A DNA stretch of 64,000 nucleotides, taken from positions 413,801 through 477,800 of the forward strand of contig CAUYUJ010009480.1 of the NCBI GenBank assembly GCA_963575745.1, given 5' to 3'. Within the stretch, counting starts at the first letter, position 1. Every line of letters begins with the position of its first letter. The stretch is from Prorocentrum cordatum. Lineage: Eukaryota > Sar > Dinophyceae > Prorocentrales > Prorocentraceae. Made by a program: the position numbers and the translations under genes. This document shows, piece by piece, positions 10,741 through 19,222 of this stretch. The notes under the pieces are model-generated. The model did not search any database and had not been told where the DNA came from. It saw nothing but the letters and a program-made list of their open reading frames with translations.

Positions 10741-11457
10741 GGAAGAACGGGGAAGAGGAGGAGGAGGAGGAGGAGGAGGAGGAGGAGAAGGAGCGTCCAA
10801 GAGTCAGCAACGATGTTGGAATAAGCCCTCCCTCCGAGCTCCCTCCTCATAGGCCCCTACAACTGTTCAGTTCCACTGAGGGAACTGCCTCGTTGGAAGA
10901 CAACCGATTAAAGACCCTGAAGCATGCCAAAACATGGATCTCCTGGTTCCAACGCCACGGATCAACCTGAATCGCGCCAAGACGCCATTCCTGGGACTTC
11001 AGCACCGCGAATCAACGTAACTGTTGCACCCTCAGACCTGAATCCTTCCAAATCGCAATTTCTGGTACGTTCATGATGGGAACCCGTGAAACTCTTGCAA
11101 GTGTTGGAAACGAATGGTCGCAGCGCTAGGGCCTATAGGGCGACAGCCACATTTTGAAAATGAGCCGCCTTCAATCCATGAAACTCTTGCGATTGTTTTT
11201 TGTTCTATGCGCGCGGCGATAAGCCGAGAGCCACATGTTGAAAAGCAACCGCTCTCAATCCGTGCAACTCTTGCAGATGTTTAAAACGAATGTGCGCGAC
11301 GCACAGCGAGAGCCACATTTTGAAAACGGGCCACCCTCCATCTGTGAAACTGCTGCCAATGTTTAAAGTTCCGGGTCATAAAATATGCGGAAGTCTCAGG
11401 CGAAACGCCCGGCCTGCCCTAAAAACGGGCGTCGGGGTGCGACACGGAGAAATTACA
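10741..11457 (+). repeat. Composite dispersed repeat F, copy 1
   Basis: Order: (GGA)n; a block beginning AACGATGTTGGAATAAGCCC and passing GAGGGAACTGCCTCG; about four units of an ~85-bp tandem repeat (TGAAACTCTTGC, GAGAGCCACATTTTGAAAA); and a terminal block with GGCGAAACGCCCGGCC and GGGGTGCGACAC. The same order recurs at 46850-48000 with more tandem units, and part of it at 46010-46200. Confidence 0.75.
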
Positions 11458-11460
11458 TGA

Positions 11461-11610
11461 GGAGGAGGAAGACGGGGACGAGGACGAGCACGATGACGAG
11501 GACAAGGAGGAGGAGGAGGAGGAGGAGGAGGAGGAGGAGGAGGGGGAGGAGGAGAGGAGCAGAAGGAGGAGGAAAAAACGGGGCGGGGAAGGAGGAGGAG
11601 GAGGGGAGGG
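11461..11610. repeat. (GGA)n microsatellite
   Basis: GGA/GGACGA trinucleotides, cleanest at 11505-11545, continue as GGAGGA up to the GC-rich segment at 11610. Frames through it are repeat artefacts. Confidence 0.85.
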
Positions 11611-11634
11611 GCAGAGCACGCGCAGCCGCGCTCT

Positions 11635-11750
11635 GCCGCAGGCTGGCGCGCCAGCCCCTCGGCCGGCCTGGGCAAGGATTCCCGGGTGGCCTCGCAGCCC
11701 CAGGGCCGTCCGGAGCTGGCGCTCCGTGGTGGCGTGGAGGGCTGCGCCAT
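11635..11750 (-). CDS. Candidate exon, product unknown
   Basis: The minus frame reads ALHATTERQLRTALGLRGHP and continues GILAQAGRGAGAPACG with mostly G/C-ending codons. It lies between a (CT)n tract and a (GGA)n tract. No family is recognised. A second minus frame is also open, so support is only codon texture. Confidence 0.22.
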
Positions 11751-11792
11751 CCCTGCGGTGGGCATGACGTTGGCCAGGCATCGAAGCAGGGG

Positions 11793-11848
11793 ACTCTCTC
11801 TCTCTCTCTCTATCTCTATCTCTCTTTCTCTCTCTCTCTCTCTCTCTG
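11793..11848. repeat. (CT)n microsatellite
   Basis: CT dinucleotides with TATCTC and CTTT interruptions. No coding meaning. Confidence 0.9.
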
Positions 11849-12004
11849 TTTGTTGCAAGGGCATCCCTGCGATGGACCATCGCCACGGGTTGGTCGATCC
11901 CATGGACAAGGATGCATTCGAAGCTGGTTGGCTCGGCTCGGCGCTCCGCCGTGCGGCGAAGGCGCTGGCGGCTGCGTCTGCCCCAGGGCCGTCGCCCGGC
12001 AACC

Positions 12005-12104
12005 GCGCGCGGCCGCAGGCCGAAGCCACCGCAGGTGCTCCAGGCAGTGCCCCGCCGTGTCGAACGCCAGCGGCAGCACCCGCCACCAGAACGCGCGGCC
12101 AGCG
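12005..12104 (-). CDS. Candidate exon, product unknown
   Basis: The minus frame reads RAFWWRVLPLAFDTAGHCLE and then HLRWLRPAAAR, rich in Trp/His/Leu and strongly G/C-ending. It is followed by GTTGCC, a possible donor. A family-E half element lies just upstream on this strand (12135-12283). This is the most protein-like of the unassigned short frames. No family is recognised. Confidence 0.3.
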
Positions 12105-12134
12105 GGGCAACGTCCGGTGGACCCCCCGTCCTGG

Positions 12135-12283
12135 CGCGCGGAGTGCGCCAGGGGCGGTGCCGAGAGCGCCGCGGGGGGGGGGGGGAAAAAGGGGACCCAG
12201 CGCCAATCCGAGAAATCCGCGCGAAACTCCGAAAGTTCATGCTTACATCCCCATGACGAAATTTTTTCTCTTGCGCGCGGAAC
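12135..12283. mobile_element. Family E element, truncated (copy 2)
   Basis: The internal palindrome CTGGCGCGCGGAGTGCGCCAG (about 12142-12162) and a right arm (GAGAAATCCGCGCGAAACTC, then GTTCATGCTTACAT, ending CATGACGAAATTTTTTCTC) match the right half of the copies at 34201 and 61771. No left arm is recognisable, so this copy has lost one side. Confidence 0.5.
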
Positions 12284-13144
12284 GACGGTTTGTGAAACCG
12301 CCGTTGAATCCAATGGCAATCGAGCGGATCCAATTGTGGTGCTGGCTTTTGCTTCGGATTGTCAGATGGATGTCAGATTCTCTGGTTTCATGAAAGCGGG
12401 GAACTGGACGAAATCGGATCCGCGGACCCCAGAACCCGCCCGTGATAAGATTCTACGGGGGAAGGGGGGTCGGTCATCAACGTCCCTGGATGGGTCCTGT
12501 GCTGTCTCGCGCGCTCCCATCAACTTTCCGCGCGCGGGGGCCCCACACAACATGAAAACATCTCTCCCTTCCTGGACGAGCTGCACGCAGCTCGTCCAGA
12601 CGCCGCCTGGTCGGCGGCGCCAATGTCATCTGTCGAACTCATCATCGCCATCTTCACCTCAAGAGGAAGATCTCTCGTCCTTTTCTAAGCCTGCCGCAAG
12701 AAGGAGGACGACCTCCCCTCCTCCCCCTTGCGAAGTGAAGCTACTCAGCAAATAATTAGCAACGTACCTGCTTCGCATGGCCATGGGGTAAAGCTCTCCT
12801 TACCAGGGATGACGCCCGCTGCGCTACTGGAGCGCCTTCCTGGGGCGTGCCAGCGGTCCCTCGGCGGACCCCTGGACCAAAATATAAAGCGGCGGGTTTC
12901 CCGAACAATCGCATCGGGATCACTGCTGCGACACGTCACTGACCAAGTCCAACGAATTGCTACTCAGAAGCACTGCCCCTCCCAACGCAAGGGCGGGGCA
13001 CAAACAATCCACCGCGAGGCCCACGTGTTGAGGGGCAACGATAGGGGGGAACTGGCACAGGGGGGAACACATCGACCTGGAATTGGCGATACATCGCCGA
13101 TAGATCAGCGATCGGCCTCCGATAGTGACCTCTTTCGGCGACCA

Positions 13145-13300
13145 TGGGAGAACGAAAAATTACACAAACACAAAAACTCGGGAAACCTGCGCAAATTCCT
13201 CGGATCCGCGCTGGACCCCCCCCGGCGGCGCCTCCGGCGCCAGCCTGAGAAATCCGCGCAGACCTCCGAGTTGTTATGCTTATGTCACTTCTCGTTCCCC
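13145..13300. mobile_element. Family E foldback, copy 3, nested in family I
   Basis: The left arm GAGAACGAAAAATTAC...CCTCGGATCCGCGCTGG pairs with the right arm, which on the other strand reads GGGGAACGAGAAGTGAC...GGATTTCTCAGGCTGG. The loop has GGCGGCGCCTCCGGCGCC. The flanks GACCA / GATCA correspond to GATCA in the uninterrupted family-I copy near 1423, suggesting an imperfect 5-bp target duplication. Confidence 0.65.
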
Positions 13301-13327
13301 TAGATCAATGGGCGATTCGGGGTCGAT

Positions 13328-13493
13328 TGAAGGGAAATTGGGACACACAAATAAGTACAAACAAATAACAAGATTCCCCATATTTTCCAATATTTTCTGG
13401 ATTTTTGTCTTCCCCCCCACTTCCCATATTGTCCCATATTTTCTGGGAATCGACGATTAATTGTGTCTGTGTGTTTCTTTCCCTCCTGACAAC
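13328..13493. mobile_element. Family G element, copy 2, flanked by an 18-bp direct repeat
   Basis: An 18-bp sequence GGGCGATTCGGGGTCGAT occurs exactly at 13310-13327 and 13494-13511, on either side of this 166-bp element. The uninterrupted family-I copy has a single related version at about 1431-1448. The interior carries GGGACACACAAATAAG, ATTTTCTGGATTTTTGTC and TGTGTCTGTGTGTTTC as in the other G copies. The duplication is longer than most cut-and-paste elements make, so the mechanism is unclear. Confidence 0.65.
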
Positions 13494-13717
13494 GGGCGAT
13501 TCGGGGTCGATGCATCCCCCCCGAGGCCCCTCCCCCCTATACCGTTGCCCCTCACGCGTGTGCGGCTGCCCCCCCCTCCCCTGCCGCTGCCGTGGCAGGT
13601 CCCGCCTCGGCCGGCGTCGCCGCCGCCCAGGCGCGGGCCGCGCGGCGGCCGCGCCGGGGGGGCCTCCGCGGGGGCGGGGGCCCCAGCGGCAGGGCGGCGG
13701 CCGCCTGGCGGTCGTTT

Positions 13718-13770
<53 letters not shown>

Positions 13771-13792
13771 TTCGTCGTCGTCGTCGTCGATA
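13718..13792. repeat. (GTC)n microsatellite
   Basis: About 25 GTC units with one TTC interruption. Poly-Val, Ser and Arg frames arise from it. Confidence 0.95.
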
Positions 13793-14050
13793 GATCGAGG
13801 GCCGATCAGGGATCGTGCGATGCAGACTTCTGCCCCAGCTCTGCCTCCAGGATGTCGCGCCTCGATCTTCGCCAGGCCAAAGCACTAGGAGAGGTGAGGA
13901 AGCGACGGCCTGCCCCCAAGCACCTCGTAGTGGTATGAGTCCAAGTTGCTTGAGAGAAAGACGGTGGAAGATAGGAAAAGAGAGAGGGAGCGACAGGGAG
14001 GGAGGGAGGAAGATAATACTTAGAAGCAACAGAGAGAGCGCAATACTATA

Positions 14051-14115
14051 TACATATATATATATATATATACACTAGAACCATCGCGCGCGCGCTTCGC
14101 GCGCTCAGGTTCCAG
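14051..14115. other. (TA)n followed by a GC hairpin
   Basis: (TA)n at 14052-14072 is followed by CTAGAACC, an alternating GCGC stretch, and GGTTCCAG, forming a hairpin at 14075-14115. The same arrangement occurs at 50748-50807, also at the edge of a 12-bp repeat field. It may be an element end or a structural landmark. Confidence 0.6.
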
Positions 14116-14746
14116 CCCAGGCCGGGGGGGCGCTGGACGATCTTGGACGTCGCTATCAAGCACAGGCGCGCGACGGCATCTGAGGAGCTTCTGGGGTGTT
14201 CCGCATGCTTCGTCAACTGGCTGTTGGAGGCACCTCTTGGGTGCTTCTTGGGGGGGCGTCTGAGGGTCCCTTGGGGGCATCGGTTCTGCAATCTGAAGCC
14301 GTCATTGGCCGTCTTGGCTGCGTGGAGGCCCGACTTGAGGCCACCTACGGCCAGATTGAGGCAATCCGGAAGCCTCCCGGGGGCCTCCGGAAGCCTCCCG
14401 GGGGCCTCCCGGGGGCCTCCTGGAAGCCTCTTGGACGTCTCCTAGGGGCCTTTTGGGCCCTCGGGAAGCTTTTGGCGTCCTCGTCGGACCACTTGGGGGC
14501 CTCTTGCGGCCTCCTGTGGGTCTTCTGGGGGGAACGCTCTGCTGTTGGGTCGCGTTCCCCTTCTTGGGCCTCTCTTGGGGCTCTTGGGGCCTTCTCGGGC
14601 CGTCTTGGGCGCCTCAAGCACCGTCTTGGGGCCCTCGCGGGCCGTCTTGGGGCCCTCTTGGAGGCCTCTTCCTCTATATTGGAGCGGTATTGGAAGCCTC
14701 TTGGGCCGTCTTGGAGCATCGGGATGCCAAAAGGCCGAAAAAATTA
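14095..14746 (+). repeat. Segmental duplication, block A copy 1 (uninterrupted)
   Basis: Nearly identical to 18575-19222 from CGCTCAGGTTCCAGCCCAGG through GGGATGCCAAAAGGCCG. The main difference is a ~40-bp replacement after GAGGCAATCC. Most of the block is a degenerate ~12-bp repeat of (GT/CC)CTTGGGG(C)CC type, which keeps several frames open and encodes Gly/Leu/Ala/Trp-rich nonsense. At 14742-14746 it joins block B directly through AATTA, the empty site of the element at 19223. Confidence 0.85.
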
Positions 14747-15790
14747 AAACCCGTCAAAGCCCAATCGTAAAACAATGAGTTGTGCCTCTTGGGGCCACCT
14801 TGGGAGATCTCTTGGAGCCTCGTCGGCCCTCTTGGGAGCTTCTTGGGGGCCTCTTGGATCCGATTGGGGGCCTCTTGGGACTTCCAGAGAACCTCTCGGG
14901 GTAGAAAGCTCGGATTCTCGGTTCGTGTTTCCCTTCTTGGGCCTCTCTTGGGGCCGTCTTGGGGCCCTCTCGGGCCGTCTTGGGCGCCTCAGGCACCGCC
15001 TTGGGGCCCTCGTGGGCCGCCCAGGGCCCTCTTGGAAGCCTCTTCGGCTATCTTGGAGCTGTCTTGGAGGCCTCTTCCTCCTCCTCGTCCCCTTCCTCCT
15101 CCTCCCACTCCAGCTCTCTCTCCTCCTGATCTTCCTCCTCCTCCTCCTGCAGCGTGTTCCGGAAGGCTCCCGCCGGAACATGCTGTGCACAAGTGCTGTC
15201 ACTGCTCCCGCCACCGTGCCCTGGGTGGTGGGTCAGAGGCCTCATGGGTGTTGGTTTGGATCTCGTGGTTTGCATGTCGGGGACGTCGTGAAGGCAGTTT
15301 CGCAGCTTCTCGGTAGCCGTTTTGGGATCGTTGTGGGGCCTCCTCGGGGCTGTTTTGTAGCCTCTTTAGGCCTCGTTTGGGCCTCCTGGGTGCCTCCTGG
15401 GGCCTCCTGGGGCCTCTTGGGGGCTTCTTGGGGCCTCCTGGGGCACTCTTCAAGTCGGAGGGTCGAATTTTGGAGTCGTGGTCCCCCTCTTGGGCGCATC
15501 TTGGGGCCGTCTTGGGGCTCTGTTGGGCGGTCTTGGGCGACGCTGGAGCCCTGTTGGGGCCCGCTTGGGCCGTCTTGGGGCGCTCTTGGGGGCCTATTGA
15601 GCCGTCTTGGAACGTCGGACAGCCGAAAGGCTGGAAGGCCAAAATCGTTCGAAAACCTTCGTAAAATTGACGATTTCGGCCTCTTGAAGCGCTCTGGAGA
15701 GGCGTCTTGAAGCGTCGTGGAGTGCCGTGGGGGGCCTCTCGGGCCGTCCTGGGCCTATCTTGGGCGTCCTGGAGCGGTCTTTCGTCCGGA
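14747..15790 (+). repeat. Segmental duplication, block B copy 1
   Basis: Matches 21241-22210 from AAACCCGTCAAAGCCCAATC through GGAGCGGTCTTTCG, with small indels in a CTCC stretch near 15080-15150. It is largely the same 12-bp CTTGGGG-type repeat with islands of non-repeat sequence such as GTGTTCCGGAAGGCTCCCGC. Confidence 0.85.
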
Positions 15791-16569
15791 ACGCACTCGG
15801 GCAAGCGCTGGGTTTGGGGAAGGCGAATGGGAACCGTTCAGGGAGTTTGGGATGCTCGGGGCAAGAGGCGGAAGCCATCCTCATAAGACATGCAGTCTTC
15901 CTGGAGTCCGCCGGAACGCCTGGAATGATCACGCGCTGCGGTTTCCCATGCCAGCGTCCTCGGACGTGGGCGCGCTGCCACGAGCGCGTTCCGGGAAGAT
16001 GCTCCCGCCGGAACGCGCTGAAAAGATCTCGAGGCTCCCAGGTGGCCTCCAAGAGACCCCAAGAAGTCTGATAGGTATCACGGTACGGCCCGAAGAGGCC
16101 AAAGTCGTACATGTTCAATGGTCTTTTCAATGGTTCTGGCTTCTCGCGTTTTCGAGCTTCCAACGGTCCAAGAGCGCCGAAGAGCCTCCCAAGACCGGCC
16201 CAAGACCACCCAAGAAACCCTCAGGACGGCCCCAAGACAGGCCAAGAAGGCTCCAAGACTGCCGAAGAGGCGCCCAGCACAGCCCCAGACCACCCCAGAA
16301 CAGGCCCAAGATGGGCCCAAGAGCGAGCAGGAGGCTTCCAGAGACCTCCGAGAGGCCTCCCGGACCCCCCAGAGGCCCCCGCCCCCCCCCATCCTTGAGA
16401 TGCCCCAAAGAGACCCCGACGAGGCTCCAAGAACAGCCCAAGAGAGCTGCGAGAGCGGTCCCGAGAGAGCCCAAAGAGGGTAAAATCGTTGATTTCCCAT
16501 GTTTTTCCTATGTCTTTCGCCTTCTCACGTTTTCCCGCTTCCAGCCCTCAAAGATCGAGGATTTGGGGG
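15791..16569. repeat. 12-bp repeat field switching strand polarity
   Basis: A non-repetitive stretch (15791-16060) precedes CCCAAGACnGGCC-type units at about 16180-16480, the complement of the CTTGGGG units at 14.2-15.8 kb. Polarity therefore flips near 16.1 kb. No gene is recognised. Confidence 0.6.
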
Positions 16570-16596
16570 AAAAAGGAATTCCAAGAATTCCTTTTT
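16570..16596. other. 27-bp palindrome at an element boundary
   Basis: AAAAAGGAATTC and GAATTCCTTTTT are perfect 12-bp arms around a 3-bp spacer. The minisatellite-bearing element starts at the next base (16597). Confidence 0.8.
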
Positions 16597-18370
16597 CCCA
16601 ACCATCCTGTGGTGTTGGGTCCTCGTTTTGAAGAGACAGCGCCCCGCGTTCCTTCCTTCCCGCTGCCCCCTCCCTCCTCCCATCTTCATCATCATCGTCA
16701 TCACCCATTTCGGCACACCCCTCACACGTTTCGTGGCCCCATAGGGAGCTCCACCGAAGGTCCCAGTGGGTGTGCCCGCATGCGTCCCGCACACCCATTT
16801 CGGCACACCCCTCACACGTTTCGTGGCCCCATGGGGGGCTCCACCGAAGGTCCCAGTGGGTGTGCCCGCATGCGTCCCGCACACACATTTCGGCACACCC
16901 CTCACACGTTTCGTGGCCCCATAGGGAGCTCCACCGAAGGTCCCAGTGGGTGTGCCCGCATGCGTCCCGCACACCCATTTTGGCACACCCTTCACACGTT
17001 CCGTGGCCCCATAGGGAGCTCCACCGAAGGTCCCAGTGGGTGTGCCCGCATGCGTCCCGCACACCCATTTCGGCACACCCCTCACACGTTTCGTGGCCCC
17101 ATAGGGAGCTCCACCGAAGGTCCCAGTGGGTGTGCCCGCATGCGTCCCGCACACCCATTTCGGCACACCCCTCACACGTTTCGTTGCCCCATAGGGAGCT
17201 CCACCGAAGGTCCCAGTGGGTGTGCCCGCATGCGTCCCGCACACTCATTCGGCACACCTTCACACGTTTCGTGGCCCCATAGCACCACCCCCCAAACGTT
17301 TTCGGTCACACGTTTCGTGGCCCCATAGGGAGCTCCACCGAAGTCCCAGTGGGTGTGCCCGCATGCGTCCCGCACACCCATTTCGGCACACCCCTCACAC
17401 GTTTCGTGGCCCCATAGGGAGCTCCACTCCACCGAAGGTCCCAGTGGGTGTGCCCGCATGCGTCCCGCACACCCATTTCGGCACACCCTTCACACGTTTC
17501 GTGGCCCCATAGGGAGCTCCACCGAAGGTCCCAGTGGGTGTGCCCGCATGCGTCCCGCACACACCTCATTTGGCACACCCCTCACACGTTTCGTGGCCCC
17601 ATAGGGAGCTCCACCGAAGGTCCCAGTGGGGTGTCCCGCATGCGTCCCGCACAACCATTTCGGCACACCCCTCACACGTTTCGTGGCCCCATAGGGAGCT
17701 CCACCGAAGGTCCCAGTGGGTGTGCCCGCATGCGTCCCGTCGTCTCTCTGCCCAGCGGCAAGAGCCTTGCCCGCTATCAGCCAGCCAGCTAGCTCTTTTT
17801 GCTCCGCGCAGTGGACGACCCGCGCGCGTCGCTGGGACCCCTCCGGGGCGACCTGCGCGCGTCGCGGGGACTCCGCGCTGCGCTGCGCCCGCAACCTTGG
17901 ACTTTTGAGTGCGCGGGCAAAGAGGGAGTAAAGGAAGGGGAGGAAGCGGGCGCGATCCGCGCCGGTGGGCGCGCCGACATTGGCGTCGCGGCGCGCGGGC
18001 GATGCCGTCGGGGAGTCCCGGGGAAGCTCCTTGCGGCGGCCACGCCCAGCGTCACGAGTACTCAGAGGCAGACATTGTCAAACTATTGACATTCATACAC
18101 AATTGCGCCACGCTTTGTCATATTCGCATTCATGCACGTAGACTCGTTCGCACGCAGATTCATTCACAGTCAGACGCACGCGCGCAGATTCACCCGCGCT
18201 CAGTCTCCCTACGTACTCAGATCAATCGTTTTCGTTCGCGTTGTGTACCACGCCACTCATGTCGGCACACCCCTAGCACGGTTCGTTGCCTCATAGGGAT
18301 CGCCACCGAAAAAGTGAATCACTATTGCGGTACTCACACCTGTATATGGTTGGGTCCCTCGTCAGGCTAA
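16597..18370 (-). mobile_element. Minisatellite-bearing element M, copy 1
   Basis: One end is CCCAACCATCCTGTGGTG followed by TTGGGTCCTCGTTTTGAAGA. The other reads GCGGTACTCAC, TATGGTTGGGTCCCTCG and TCAGGCTAA. Both ends match, in reverse orientation, those at 19223-21235 and 53125-54317. The cargo is a 90-bp tandem array (16711-17738), then ~500 bp of unrelated sequence (17740-18240) and one lone, decayed unit near 18255-18310. No clear target duplication is seen, and no transposase or RT frame is present. Confidence 0.7.
16711..17738. repeat. 90-bp tandem array inside element M copy 1
   Basis: About eleven units with spacing exactly 90 bp for the first six and small indels afterwards. Key motifs per unit are CGGCACACCCCTCACACG, TTTCGTGGCCCCATAGGGAG, CTCCACCGAAGGTCCCAG and GCCCGCATGCGTCCCGCACA. 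Because 90 is a multiple of 3, three plus and two minus frames stay open and give 30-residue peptide repeats. Openness in so many frames argues against coding. Confidence 0.95.
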
Positions 18371-18531
18371 TTTTATCAAAGTAGAACTCCTACTCGGGTG
18401 TCCTGCATATCCCCTGACATCTGGCCGGTACCGCGCCTCCCGGCTTCTTAACGTTGTCGCGGAGTCTCCGAAGGCCCCAAGGAATCCGGGAATTGTGGAT
18501 TTGGGTGAGATGCTCATCCGTTCAGGACTCA

Positions 18532-18563
18532 GGACAGTATGCCCGGGCCCGGGCATACTGTCC
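18532..18563. other. Perfect 32-bp palindrome
   Basis: GGACAGTATGCCCGGG is followed directly by its exact reverse complement with no spacer. A second perfect palindrome, CCTGAGCGCGCGCTCAGG (18571-18588), follows 7 bp later at the start of duplicated block A. Confidence 0.9.
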
Positions 18564-18574
18564 AGGCCATCCTG

Positions 18575-19222
18575 AGCGCGCGCTCAGGTTCCAGCCCAGG
18601 CCGGGAGGGCGCTGGACGACCTTGGACGTCGCTATCAAGCACAGGCGCGCGACGGCATCTGAGGAGCTTCTGGGGTGTTCCGTATGCTTCGTCAACTGGC
18701 TGTTGGAGGCACCTCTTGGGTGCTTCTTGGGGGGGCGTCTGAGGGTCCCTTGGGGGCATCGGTTCTGCAATCTGAAGCCGTCATTGGCCGTCTTGGCTGC
18801 GTGGAGGCCCGACTTGAGGCCACCTGCGGCCAGATTGAGGCAATCCAGAAGCCTCCCTGGGGCCTCCTGGAAGCAGTTTTGACGCATCGAGGGCACTCTT
18901 GGGCTATTTTCAAGCCTCTTGGACGTCTCCTAGGGGCCTTTTAGGCCCTCGGGGAGCTTTTGGCGTCCGCGTCGGACCACTTGGGGGCCTCTTGCTGCCT
19001 CCTGTGGGCCTTCTGGGGGGAACGCTCTGCTGTTGGGTCGCGTTCCCCTTCTTTGGCCTCTCTTGGGGCTCTTGGGGCCCTCTCGGGCCGTCTTGGGCGC
19101 CTCAAGCACCGTCTTGGGGCCGTCGCGGGCCGTCTTGGGGCCTCTTCCTCTGTATTGGAGCGGTATTGGAAGCCTCTTGGGCCGTCTTGGAGCATCGGGA
19201 TGCCAAAAGGCCGAAAAAATTA
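18575..19222 (+). repeat. Segmental duplication, block A copy 2
   Basis: Second copy of 14095-14746. It ends in GCCGAAAAAATTA at 19222, where element M copy 2 begins. In copy 1 the same sequence continues directly into AAACCCGTC. Confidence 0.85.

Larger units (their letters stand above)
13018..13560. mobile_element. Large foldback repeat, family I copy 2, with nested insertions
   Basis: The left arm begins GGCCCACGTGTTGAGGGGCA. The right arm ends CGTTGCCCCTCACGCGTG, its approximate inverse. Relative to copy 1 (1235-1677) it contains an E element (13145-13300) and a G element (13328-13493) but lacks the H element found there. Without insertions the family is about 300 bp. Confidence 0.6.

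Noticed and set aside
14775-15710. Gly/Leu/Trp/Ala-rich frames in the 12-bp repeat fields (also 21269, 49035, 51010, 60866)
   Set aside because: A 12-bp period preserves frames automatically. Homologous copies differ without regard to codon position.
14140-16500. TTGGGG runs as telomeric repeats
   Set aside because: The spacing is ~12 bp and degenerate, not tandem TTGGGG. Dinoflagellate telomeres are reported as TTTAGGG-type.
16489-17328. 30-residue peptide repeat protein (plus) and its minus-strand counterparts
   Set aside because: A 90-bp unit keeps three plus and two minus frames open at once. There is no sign that one frame is favoured, and the array is cargo of a mobile element.
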